64,000 nt of DNA from Nereocystis luetkeana (taxonomy: Eukaryota; Sar; Phaeophyceae; Laminariales; Laminariaceae). Location of the stretch: positions 11,603,260 to 11,667,259 of the forward strand of contig JARUPZ010000005.1 of assembly GCA_031213475.1 (NCBI GenBank). The letters are read 5' to 3'. A model generated the notes under the pieces. That model ran no database searches, was not told the origin of the DNA, and saw nothing but the letters and a program-made list of their open reading frames with translations. Of the stretch, positions 42,266 to 53,324 are shown piece after piece (the stretch's first letter is position 1; each line of letters begins with the position of its first letter). Both the position numbers and the translations under genes were made by a program.

Positions 42266-42585
42266 GCCGGTCGCCTCGGTGGTTCAAGTGGTTATCCTCG
42301 AATTCTACTTGAGCCCAGGTGGGTCGGACATTTAACTTTATTTGCAAAAACAATCATATAAAGGATTCAATTGTTGAGAGCGCCTTGCAGCGTGGGTAGG
42401 CACAATTCGATGCGAGTCGACGAGGGAAGAAAAGGCTGAAATTTTCTCGCGATAAAAATAAAAGCACCTCCTGTAGCGGGAAGGGGGTAGGAGAGCCTGC
42501 TATGTGACCACGGATCTGAGTTACGAGTTGAAAGGAGAGAGAGAAGATGTGTGAAGATAATAAGTGGGATGAGCAAAAAACAAAT
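42266..42585 (+). mobile_element. SINE family 1 copy in the palindrome loop
   Basis: It begins GCCGGTCGCC and has an A box (TGGTTCAAGTGG). The B box is deleted: a short segment between CTACTTG and GAGCCCAGG is missing compared with 45709-46042. The body and A-rich tail match the other copies. Without a B box it should not be transcribed by Pol III. Confidence 0.82.
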
Positions 42586-43681
42586 AATATATATATACAA
42601 GTTTTCCCTCTGGAGTAGCATGAGCGTAGCGTGAAAGAAGACTCTTCTTACCGAAATACGGATTGGGTGGGTTGGTTTGGACTATTTCACCAATAATTGC
42701 AGTTAGTTGTGTGTGCTGCAGTTGGGGCAATATCTCAAATGTACCTGTTGTTAATAATAACCAAATATGAATTTTTATAAGGAAAATAGGAGTGGAACAT
42801 GCAGATGAGGGTGACGCAAGAGAGCAGTTCCAATGACCGAAAAAACAGGTAGTAATTATGTATTACAGCTGTTATGAGATATTATATGAAGGCGACATGA
42901 GCGTGCTATGCAACTTCGACAGTAAGCACTTGCTCGACGAATCGCAGCGCCAGTAGACACATGTCCTGCGACACCTAACGGTTCGACAACGAACGAAACC
43001 TTTGGCGGACGCCCAAACCAACTATAAAACGACAGGAATTCCTCAATGAAAAACGTCTTCAGCGTAGCAGTGGGCCCGGGGCCGGCGTCAAACGCAAAGA
43101 AGTCCAAGCGACGGGAGTAAGTAGTAGTAGCAAACATTCCCTCGCAAACGCGAATGTCGCTAATATCAACGGAATCAGCACCCTGGCAAACACCCAAGGT
43201 ATATTGAAAAAAACAGGATCTTTCGTTGTCCACAGCACCCAGAGAGGATGCACAAAAGTCAAATAGACCTTGGCACTAACCAAGGCACTAGCGTGATGAA
43301 GGCGATGGAAAGCCTGACACTCTTCTTAGTTAGGTGAAAAAACCCCCGCCGAAAAAACATGAACCAGTCCGCTCCCAACGCTTGAACTCAAACTACCCGC
43401 TAGCAGACTTGCAAGTACACGAACAACGGAGGTTTGCTCAAAGTATTGAAATATTATAGAGGCAGGCGCACGCTGCAACGAAACGCCCGCGAACACCTCT
43501 ATATTCGCACCCCAGGCCTAGACCAAAGGCAGATCAACTGTGTATGATGCTGTACCGGAATATCATGATAGACACGAGAACAGACTCTTAAAGTACGAAG
43601 ATCTATTCCGAGCCCGAACCGAGGAGATCGACCGATACAGCCGTCCCGCTTGGCGGCCCTTTTCTCCAGTTCCACCCGAGC

Positions 43682-43849
43682 CTATTCGCCGAACTTCGCG
43701 TGGCGTTCGCACTGAACTTGCTCGTCGTGGGCGATGAAGAGCTTCCTGGAGTGCTTGGAGCCCGAGAAGTGCAGGGGGGGCTTGCACAGGCCGATCAAGA
43801 TGCCGTTGTCCTTGATAGTTCCGTTGCAGTACACACAATCCTTACGGAC
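43682..43849 (-). CDS. Predicted terminal exon with Cys/His cluster (right arm)
   Basis: The mirror of the left-arm exon. On the minus strand it has the acceptor TATGTTTGCAG, 55 codons identical in protein, and TAG. Changes between arms near it are silent or outside the exon (for example the last codon is GAA here and GAG on the left). Silent difference inside a conserved peptide may hint at selection, but two copies are too few to test. Function unknown, as for the left arm. Confidence 0.45.
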   Translation of the reverse strand, partial: VRKDCVYCNGTIKDNGILIGLCKPPLHFSGSKHSRKLFIAHDEQVQCERHAKFGE

Positions 43850-44459
43850 CTGCAAACATAGAATATAGACAACAAACCGACAGCACAAAGGAGACATGTA
43901 AGACGTGTTGAATACAAACATTTTAGTTGGTATGAGTTTAGTTGACGAAAACTTTGAAAAAGGCAAATGCCAAAATCAGTTATACCTGATCCGTTTGAGC
44001 CAAAATCAGGTGTATACTAAAACCAAGTAAAAAACGCGCGCCGCGATCGGTGTTCTGTCCATGAAAGTCGGGTAAAAAAAGAAGCGTTCCATACATGGCC
44101 TCCAAAATCTAAGTCGTTTAGTTTTATTACGGGTGTAGCTACCACGGGCTTCACTTGGACCTGCAGACAGTCACTGTTAATATACTTCGTTTGTTCTGCG
44201 ACGGCGGGGGCGCCAAGAAGAGTATTTCCTCTGGCGCCCCCCCACGGTTCATAGCTAAAATCATCTTGACCGTTCTCGCGGAACTGCCAGCTCGGCACGA
44301 AATTATCTTGCCGTACCAAACCTGAGTCAAACTCGACGCGGGGTGGTGCAGATAAAGACCATGGTGATGTATGGACGCGGCAGTAGGACACAACAACTAT
44401 TGCATAACGGAAGCACGTCGCACACCCCAAAGAAGAAAAACAGTGAAAAAAGCATACTC

Positions 44460-44893
44460 AGGGTGTGTCTTAACCCTCCCAGAGAGCATGGGAACGAGCG
44501 GAACGGAACGAGGCTGCTCGTGGTCATTCGTTCCGTTCCTATCTAAAAAAACGTGTTTGGGCCCACGCAGAATCCTGGGCCTCGCCAGCCGAATCGGCAC
44601 TAACGGTAAATTTTGCACATGCCACGACCAATTGGTATCCACATAATCTTCGGTGGTGTCCATCTACATCAAATAATCTGCTATTTGTTCCCGTTCGGTC
44701 GGGCCGTTCGGTCTTCCCAAACAAGAAAAAGGGGTGCCACACTTCTTCTTCCTCTTCCTAGATATTATACTGTTTTTCTCGGGCTGCACTGAATCTATTC
44801 GTTTCCCAAAACCAATCAACACCAATTCATGCGGCAAATAATATTCCATTCGGCTCGTTCCAATGCTCTCTGGGGGGGGTTAAGACACACCCT
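44460..44893. mobile_element. 434-bp element with long inverted ends
   Basis: The left end begins AGGGTGTGTCTTAACCC, then CAGAGAGCATGGGAACGAGC. The right end is the near-complement, giving inverted repeats of about 40 bp. The other R3 copies (near 40063 and 29190) show the uninterrupted site, GCATACTCATGTA-like, so the borders are firm. No target duplication longer than one base (C) can be made out. The interior is noncoding. The superfamily is unclear: the ends recall hAT (CAGGG), but an 8-bp duplication is missing. Confidence 0.8.
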
Positions 44894-45394
44894 CATGTAT
44901 GTATGCATATTTATGTAGATACGTACTTTGACGTACAACGTGTACGTGCGAGTACAGAGTGATACGTTGCGTAATTAATTAGTGCAGAAGAATTTCAACC
45001 GAGGGAGGGCAAACGCATACGGAGAGAAGCAGCAGTGTACATATGTGGCCCCTCTGATTGGTTCAAAGTTGGCCAAAATCAGTTGAAAGCTAGAGAGAGT
45101 AAAAAAAAGAAGGTATAAGTTGGCTTTTTCGAGCCAAAATCAGTTACTACGATGTCAGCCTTGACAATATATAGCAGGGCTCCTGGGGTGTGTTTTGTAC
45201 TTGTTTTTAGAATGTAACTGGTTTTGGCCGAAAGTGGCCAGGTATACCTGATTTTGACAAAAACACCTTGAAAAACAGTTTAGAAAATACGCGTTGGCGT
45301 GCGCTGTAGAGGCAGAAAGCACGAAAATATTAAATAGGAATGGGATGCTATGAATGATGTTGGCATACCCTCACGTCTTTTTTCGCGGCAGAGA

Positions 45395-47110
45395 CGGCAA
45401 CGGCAGAGTCGGCAGCAGCATAAAACATGGAAACGTGTTAGTGTACTAAACGCCTGTCTGTTATCGTGTCGGAACAACAACAGCAGCAGCGGCGGTAGGC
45501 AACTGTCTCGGTGTGGAAAGAAACGCAGGCTGTAAACAACAACGGCAGCTGTTCGGAAAAAAAGTTGGTTATAGTGTGCAAAACAAAACAACGGCAGCAG
45601 CAGCGCATATACAAATGGCAGTACGCGTACTATACCCCTGTCTCGATGTGAGCTCGTATCAAGAAAAAAAAAATGGACATTTGTTTTTGGTTATACGTGT
45701 TGCTGTGAGCCGGTCGCCCCGGTGGTTCAAGTGGTTCACCTCGAATTCTACTTGTTTGAGTCCTGGGTTCGAGCCCCAGGTGGGTCGAACTTTGACTTTA
45801 TTTGCAAAAAAAAAAAAAAGGATTCAATTGTTGAGAGCGCCTTGCAGCGTGGGTAGGCACAATTCGATGCGAGTCGACGAGGGAAAAAAAGGCTGAAATA
45901 TTCTCGCGAAAAAAAATGAAGGCACGTACCGTAGCGGGAAGGGGGGAAAAGAGCCTGCTATGTGACCACGGATCTGAGTTACGAGTGGGAAGGAGAGAGA
46001 GAATATGTCCGAAGATAATCAATGGGATGGATGAGAAAAAAAAAAAGTACCTGGTATGTATTTGTGTCTTGTATTTAGTGCTGAAGGGCGACAGCATGCG
46101 AGAACAGCAACAACCACGCCAACAACAACAACATAGACAACAACTGGAGCAGCAGCGGCGGGTGACACAGACTCAAAGCCGCGTCTAACAGCAACCACGC
46201 GAACGACGTCTGCGTACACAACAAAATCAGCATCAGGGACGTAGGCGCGCGGGGTCATAGCAACAGGAAACGCAGCAGCAGCAGCAGCAGCAATGGGCTG
46301 CGCCACCAATCCGTGTTCTCGCGTGCGGGAACAAAGCAACGACGACAACAACAATACCAACAACAGCGTGAACAACAAAAGCAGCAGCGGCGGTAGGCAT
46401 TGCTGTTGGGGAACGAACGCAGGCTGTAAACAACAACGGCAGTAGTAGCAGCGGCAGCAGCAGCACAAAAGCAAATGGCAGTAGGCGCAGTAGCGCATAA
46501 ACAAATTGCATTATAGTACGTTTTTTGTCTTGGATTTAGTGTTGAAGGTCGACTACGTGCGGGAACAGCAACAGCACCACCACCAACAGCATACCAGGTA
46601 AACAACAGCAGCAACAGCGAAGGTAGACACCATCCTCGGTGTGGAAAGGAACGCAGGCTGTACAGAACGACGGCAGCAGCAGCGGCAACAGCAGCGCATA
46701 CGCGTACTATATAAACACGGAGGCAAAAACATCTTGGTTGTGTATTCAGTCCTGGAGGTCGACAACATGCGGGAACGGCAACGTCAACAACAACACTAAC
46801 AGGAGCAGCAGCAGCAGCAGCGGCAGTAGATACTGACTCAAAGGTCCCTACAGCAGCAACAACGCGACCGACGACTACATAAACCAACCTGAAACGAGAA
46901 AAGCAGCATCAGGGGCGGTAGGCGTGAGCGACGGGCTACGCCACCAAGTCGCGTTCTCGTAAATTAATACCAAAATTTGCAGGTAGTGTGGAAAAAACTA
47001 AACAACAGCAGCCGCGGCGGTAGACGTAAGCGACAAACAACAACAACGACAACAACAACAGCAGCAGCCGCGGCGGTATAAATAGGTAGCACACAACAAC
47101 ACCAACACCA
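45395..47110 (+). repeat. CAG/CAA-rich array with longer duplicated blocks
   Basis: Beyond simple CAG/CAA runs, larger blocks recur. GAAACGCAGGCTGTAAACAAC with GGCGGTAGGCA is at about 45490-45545 and 46390-46440, with a variant at 46640. TGCGGGAACAGCAACA follows GAAGG-CGAC near 46085, 46545 and 46755. GGGCTRCGCCACCAA near CGTTCTCG is at 46293 and 46935. The SINE at 45709 interrupts it. The pattern fits a former Gln-rich coding region amplified in tandem, but stops break every frame. Confidence 0.6.
45709..46042 (+). mobile_element. SINE family 1, full-length copy
   Basis: A tRNA-like head has A box TGGTTCAAGTGG (about 45722) and B box GGTTCGAGCCC (about 45767) inside a perfect 6-bp T-arm stem. 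A body of about 200 bp follows, with GAGAGCGCCTTGCAGCGTGG, GCGAGTCGACGAGGGAA and GGATCTGAGTTACGAG. The tail is GGGATGGATGAG plus an A run. Both Pol III boxes are intact, so it could be transcribed. It would rely on a LINE for mobility; the partner is not known. Confidence 0.88.
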
Positions 47111-47139
47111 ACAACAATCGCAACAGAGAAGCACAGGAC

Positions 47140-47435
47140 ACAACTCACCGCCACCTCCTGTCTCGAGCGTGAAGGACACGGCGCGTACGTCGATAGGCCT
47201 GGCGCATAATTCACAGTCTTTGGGCCACTTCAAGATTATTTCGCTGCCGGGGCAGGTGTCGTGGTCGCCGGTCGCAAAATCGACCTTGTCTCCAAAGTTC
47301 TGTCTCCATCATATAGCTGGGAGATGCAGCGGTTGCACTTTACAGTGGGATTGAGCACTGACTTGGACAGGGTTCTGTTCGAAATGGGCTTCCAAAATCC
47401 GCCAGAAGAGGCCGAGGCAGAGGTGTATTGAAGGC
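47140..47435 (+). pseudogene. Possible Gag-like relic downstream of the Gln-rich array
   Basis: One frame contains HFKIISLPGQVSW and KFCLHHIAGRCSGC, a Cys-rich knuckle-like word. Another carries EMQRLHFTVGLSTDLDRVLF and ends at TGA near 47430. The Gln-rich head followed by a Cys/His word parallels the Gag of the DIRS element. Frames are broken and no direct homology is visible, so this is tentative. Confidence 0.25.
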
Positions 47436-47574
47436 AGAACCTTTAATATCGGCAGCAGGAAAAAGTGCAGTCCACTCTGTAGAAGCAGTACCACCAGGAG
47501 CAGGCGATGCCATCTACCAGGCAGTAGCAGCACTACTAGCGGGAGGAGCACCCGGTACCAACAGAAGCAGCTGA

Positions 47575-47660
47575 ATCAAAAACAGCACCAGCAGGAGCGG
47601 CACCAGAAGGAGCGGCACGAGCACGAGCGGCACGAGCAGGAGCGGCACGAACACGAGCAA
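47575..47660 (+). repeat. Short tandem GGAGCGGCACGAGCA units
   Basis: About six units of 12-18 bp share GAGCGGCAC(G/C)A. Noncoding or a relic of an Ala/Arg-rich frame. Confidence 0.6.
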
Positions 47661-49985
47661 CGCCAGCAGGAGGCCAACTGGCCAAGGGGTATACGACAAG
47701 GCAGCACCAGCGTGGCGCCCGTCGTATGCTGTCTACCTCTGTCCACGCACGCAAATAATCCAATGACCCGCGACGTAGTCCTGTGTTGAAACTATTCTGG
47801 AACAAAATAGAAACAAAATCGGTCTACTATCGTGTGTATGCCGTCTTATAGCCGGTCTCTTCGGCCGAAACAGCTGAGATCAACGGCAGTCCTGTTGAAT
47901 CTGTTCCCGAAAAGTCCCTCCACTCGCGAATAGTACAAAGCTCTCGCGAATCAGGGCTGACAATCTTGCGAAAGGCCACCGAAACGCCCCCACGGCGACC
48001 GATCAGAGAAAACGAATTAATAGTTTTGTTTATAAATACATGTATGTGATGTCGACTTCGCGGTAAGACGACGATGAGATACAGCAGTACTACTGCAATT
48101 TCACGAAATGGTAGAGCTGCGTCAGCAGTTCTGTGAAAATTATGCACTTTGCGGATATTCCTTGCGTGGTTGTAATGGGAGCAACAATAACAATTAGTTG
48201 AAACCACGTGACTTTCTCGCTGAAACACCAGCTCGTGAACAAAGTAGTGTTAACAATCGATCAATTCGACGGTGAAGCAAAGAGGTACATACATTACTAT
48301 GATATATGCGTGTGTGCCCATGTTGGCTGATTAAGCGGAATTAACTGAGAGTGCGTTCACGTCCGCGTATACGGCGCTGGGATCCACCCATTGGTCCCAC
48401 ATGCGAAGTTATGGCTTCCGCCAAGTTATGACCGTCATGTAGAATGTGCACTCACTGTGAATGATGGCTTCGCATCACGTTCGCGTAGGTCGAGCTTTTC
48501 TCGAAAAAGGTATAATTTCGACTCAACGACACGGTGCGGCCCGAGGCAACCACGACGAGCGGCAAGTGGGTGTGTACAAGCAGTAGGTCGAGTGGTCCGA
48601 GTTGCAACGCAGGCCAACGTTCAGTACGTCAAGCTAACCACCAAGCCATTCGTAGGCCGGCGCACGTCGATATTCACCAAGACCCGTCGCACATAGCGAA
48701 AAAGGAGGACTCTCTATTAAACGTTCGCGGTGGGACGAACAATCCGCTCAGCTGTCGTGCCTCGGTTGGGTGTCACAGCGGGGAGTAATAGTTAGTTGTC
48801 GATTCATGTTTTCACCTGGTCGACGCTGGTATCGGGCTGTCGATCCAGTCGCTGTTGATCAAGAGTGTATTACAAAGTATCTCGCGATCGCTCGACCTGG
48901 CGGGAACACGCCCGCGGGTTTGGGTATCTATTCCGTGGGTTGTGGTGAACTCATACCTTCCTGGGTTTTGTAGGTAGAGTGCTTTTGCTATGTTTGGAGC
49001 ATGGGATACCCATGCTCCGGATAGGAAAATATACCCCAGTGTCAAGTCGTGTGATTACCTTTAAGGAAGTTGACGTAAACATACCATTCGATCTTGTTAC
49101 GAACGGGATTAGGGCACTGCCAAGTGATGCAGGGAAAAGGCACTGCCGAGTGTCAGTTCTCAGTTTTTGTATCTGTCTCACTCGAACTTTATAGACCAAC
49201 TTTTTTAGCACATTTGTTTGGGGCGTTAATATTTTTCTCTTTTTTCAGCTATTCACTCTGAAGCCGGAAAGCACAACCGTCTAATGTTTCTTATGGACCA
49301 GGAGATCATCGATAATTTGGAGCTCAGTTGCTGCTGTCGGGGGCAGAAATCAGCTCAGTTCGGAGGGGTTTCTCACAGGACAGGCTGCTTTGATTTTGTT
49401 CACGATGATAGTATACTGCTGAAGTTTTGCTGCCCTTTTGCAGCCCAGTTGCTAAGTACCCAAAACCCACGTCTATATCACCCCTGTCGAAGGCGAGCTG
49501 TATACCTACTTCCAACGGCGCTTGAGAAGAGGTGATGACCTTTCCCGCACACGAAAGAGATAGCAGCTGCAGCGCTGCAGCATAACATAAAAAAAAGCAG
49601 CAACAACAGCTGCAGCAAGAGTAGTAGCAGGCATCGCTGCTGCTGCGGTCGGTTACTCCAGCTGCTGCTGCTGCTGTGCAGACCCAGCCGCAACACCAGC
49701 AGCAGCACAACAACAAACGCAGCAGCAGTGGTATGTACGGCATCGCAGCAGACAGCAACTTGCAGTATACGCATAAATTACTGCGAGAACAGGACGCGTA
49801 CTGTACGCGCATTATCGCACTCAATCCTGAGAACAGCAGGCTGCAATCGAGATATATGATCATATCGAGCACCTACCGGATACCTGATGCTTGATATCGA
49901 TGGGCAATACAGAACATCCGCAAATTACTCGTACTACGACTGCTGACGACGTGGGTAGTATTCCCAGTCTGAATCCCCGTGAAAA
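47661..49985. other. No gene recognised; one perfect hairpin, CAG stretch
   Basis: GGAGCATGGG-ATA-CCCATGCTCC (48996-49018) is a perfect 10-bp hairpin with a 3-base loop. CAG/CTG triplets crowd at 49560-49735. Frames of up to 180 codons on the minus strand (49324-49872) are the Cys/Leu-rich reading of these triplets and are not supported. Confidence 0.4.
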
Positions 49986-50004
49986 CAGAAATCGTCCCGA
50001 GTTC

Positions 50005-50445
50005 CAAAACACCAACACAGCAATCACCGGGATAATATACAACGATCTGGTACCAAGAACGGTGCGGTACCCCGAGGAGGCACGTGCAGTCGTCCGTCGA
50101 AGAGAGAGGGGCAACGGAAGGCAGCCAACGAATAAGGCAAGACCGAGGTGGTCGATCCGGCCGATGATGGCCCGCGAAGCAAGGGAGTCGGGAGGAAGCG
50201 GTAGCATCAGCAAGGCCGAGAGATCGAACCTCGGAGAGAAAATGAGATAAGATCAAGTCTGTCACGTATACAGTATACGAGGTAAATAATAAGCTTTTGT
50301 AGATATCGCGCCCAATAATACATGAGATTGTCAATACGTATCGAGGTTGAAAAGACAAGCATGAAGGCAGGGAGGCGAAGGCGTCCGGAGTCCCAGACAA
50401 AGTTCAAGACTAAATCGATAGCGCAGGCTTCGCGCAAACTGAAGA
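50005..50445. repeat. Direct repeat R4, copy 1
   Basis: It matches 51025-51565 in order. Shared words are CAACGATCTGGTACCAA, GTCGTCCG-CGAAGA, GGGCAA-GGAAGGCAGCCA, AGCATCAGCAAG-CCGAGA, GATCGAACCTCGGAGAG and GGAGTCCCAGACAAAGTT. On the minus strand both copies keep a similar peptide (GCLPLPL-LRRTT then GTRSL), so a decayed shared coding block is possible. Confidence 0.65.
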
Positions 50446-51024
50446 TAGAGCTCCGTGACTCCTCAACGCAGCAAAATATTCTTCGAGTTCGTGGTCGAAA
50501 CAGGACTGTCAGTTTGAACCAATAAAAATTCCCCGCAAAAACTATGAACCCTCCGATTGTTTGCATCCTGAGTACACGAGCAACCAGTGTACTGATTAGA
50601 ACAATACGTAGTTATACGGGGGGCCATAGTTAATAGGACCAATGGAGCCATCCCACCGTAGGGGTGTACCAGAAGTTCCTGAGCCCCTCACATTAGCGGC
50701 TCAATATCTCACCCGATACAATACTTGAATGAACTTCGTTCGTGCCACCCGACAGGCACTTGTATGCGCTAGTCTTAAAACGAATATATAAGTAAATGTT
50801 TCATCCTGACTAGTAGTGCCCAACTTGAGGAACTTAATTGGTCAGAAACCTTCGGCCCGAGATGTGCAACCCCTACCGTGGGGTGACTCAATGGTATACA
50901 AAAAATCTTTCCTGGTATATATGTCACAATTTTTACTAACGGTATTTGGTTCTATTAAATATGGTCCCCCGTAATAGTAGGGGGAAATGAGAAGGTGTGC
51001 CGAGTTATCTAAATTTTACTAAAA
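50446..51024. other. No gene recognised
   Basis: AT-rich spacer between the two R4 copies. Nothing recognisable. Confidence 0.4.
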
Positions 51025-51565
51025 AAGAAACCAACAAAGCAAAATCAACGGGATATGCAACGATCTGGTACCAACAACGGCGCAATACGCCGAGAAGGCG
51101 CTCGTAGTCGTCCGGCGAAGACACAGGGGCAAGGGAAGGCAGCCACCGAAAAAGGCAGGACCGAGGGCTTCGAACAGGCCGATGGCGGCGGCCCCCAAAG
51201 CAAGGCAGTCGTCAGAAAACGGAAGCATCAGCAAGACCGAGAGATCGAACCTCGGAGAGTAAAAAGCTACTACTGTAAGATGAAGCCTGTCACAAGAAGC
51301 TCTTCGTGGAGCAACAACACCTCAACAAATTTGCATGACCATAGAAAAAGAACGTCCGTGTCTCCTTTTTCCAGCGAATATCTCTCAAGTTCGGGGTCGC
51401 CGCGCTCGTCGGTGGCGCGAGACTTCGAGACACGCCCACGGGAGAACTCTCGTCGGAGTCCGGCTCGCGCGACCGTCGAGGAAAGCGGTCGAAAAAGCAA
51501 GCACGAAGGCAGGGGAGCGAGGGCTTCCGGAGTCCCAGACAAAGTTGAAGATAAAAACGGAATTA
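51025..51565. repeat. Direct repeat R4, copy 2
   Basis: The partner of 50005-50445, with about 100 bp of extra sequence in the middle. The plus-strand 222-codon frame here (51055-51723, ATG start) is Arg/Ser-rich and has no partner in copy 1, so I treat it as chance. Confidence 0.62.
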
Positions 51566-51889
51566 TAAGGTTCACTCACAGCGGCCGAGATTCATTGCAT
51601 ATATATATTATATTATACAAGGTTCCCCTTCGGAATGTGAGTAGCATGAAACTCGGGGGGTGTCGCAAGTTGAGAAGGGAGACGCATGTAAAACCCTTGC
51701 ACCTCTTTTTTGAAAAAAAATGATCTCGAAGTGAACAGAGTCATGGGCTACTTATTTATTGTCATGGGCGAAGAGTAGTAGTCTAGTCTTCGATGCTCTC
51801 GCATGTCTCGGCGTATACCTGGTAGGAGAGATGGACTACGGTATTGCTCAAAGGAAAGCGTAGCACTCAGAAGGAAATTGACGGGGTTT

Positions 51890-53045
51890 GTATCATCCAG
51901 GTATTTATCGCCTGGGTGGGATCTGTATCATCGATAGATGCGATCCTTGATGATCGGATCACCTTTACTGGGTGGGGTCCGCACGATCTGCATGAACTAC
52001 AAACACATGTTAATCGATTATACATGCACCGTTATTAGCTGATGAATAGCTTTGCGTGGGTGAGTCCGCATGATCTGAAGGATATGTACGATCTGCAGGG
52101 TCTGCATAATGTAGATGTATAACTCTTTCTTTGGCGGTGAGATCTGCTTGGTCTTGAGTTTTGCACTTTGTTGCGTAGGGGGTGGGGTGGTCTGAACGCC
52201 ATTTGTGCATGATGTGGAGGATCTATCTGCATGAATAATCCGAAGGACCGACTACCTACACACTCCAACTAGTTTGCCTGGAGAGACAAGCTATGTTCTG
52301 ATTCATTTCCACTTGTGTGCCAGGTGGGATCTGGCTGGTCTCAACGGCATTTCAAATGTTTAGCCGGAAAGGGATCTGTCTGGTTACAATGTTCCTAGAT
52401 GTGTACCTGAGTAGAATCTGTGTTATCTGTACAATCAGTACAGTTTGACCGCGATGGGATCTGCTCGATCTGCAGATCTGTACATCTTTAGCGAGAAAGG
52501 GTCAGTAATATCTGCATGATATGCACATGTTTATGGGCGGGTGTCATCGATCTGCAGGATCTGTAGAATCTGCAGGATTTGGATGATCTACCTGAGTCGA
52601 ATATATATGTGTGATCTGTATGATCTGTTAACCGGAATGGGGTATGTACGACCTGCATGATATGCCCTTTTTTATCGGTGGGTCCGCATGATCTGCAGGA
52701 TCTATATGATCTGCAGGATTTTTGTATGGTCTGGAAGATCTGTAAAATCTTAATTCTTGACATTTGTTTGCATCATGCTTAGCCGGGGATGGGTCTGTAT
52801 GAGGCGGATATTTCACACATGTATACTTGAGTGGGATCTAGATACTGTGTGATCTGTACATCTTTACCGGGTTGGATGTGTATGATCTGCAGGAGCTGCA
52901 TGATCTACCTTTGTGGAATATGTGTGATCTGGATGATTTGTACCTGGTACACCTTAACCGAGATGCGGTCTGTACGATTTGCAGGATCTGTATGATCTGC
53001 AGGATTTCTGTATGATCTGGACGATCGGTAAAAGCTGGATACTTC
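51890..53045 (+). repeat. GATCTG-rich degenerate satellite
   Basis: Words of the form GATCTGYAKGATCTG and GGGATCTG recur more than thirty times, separated by 8-40 bp, with larger blocks (GTGGGATCTG ... ATGATCTGCAGG ... TTTACCGGG) returning at roughly 100-150 bp. No stable frame is kept. Confidence 0.7.
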
Positions 53046-53324
53046 ACACTTGTTTCAGCGTGTATAGCAACAACAGAAGCAGCAAGATAAGCACCTGCGT
53101 GGCACGGGAACACATAAGATAAGGGTAGCAACAACAAAAGCAACACGTGCCAGCAACAGCTGTAGTAGCAGCTATACCGCGATTGTGTGGAGTAGCAGTA
53201 GCGGCAGCAACAACAGGAGCAGCAGAATGACAAGAAAACTGTGCGACATGAGCACATTCTACAAAGGGCAGTGAACACTCCGCTACTACTTTTACACTCA
53301 ACGCTATATGCACGTGGTACGAAG

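Larger units (their letters stand above)
42598..45115 (-). repeat. R3 palindrome, right arm
   Basis: The inverse of 39859-41967 plus a 434-bp TIR element at 44460-44893. R3 similarity continues past the arm to about 45280 (shared with 36900-37165), so the left arm is the shorter copy. Differences between the arms are scattered point changes and small indels. Confidence 0.85.

Noticed and set aside
51055-51723. A 222-codon ORF with an ATG
   Set aside because: Arg/Ser-rich. The paired repeat copy at 50005-50445 does not keep this frame, so coding is not supported.
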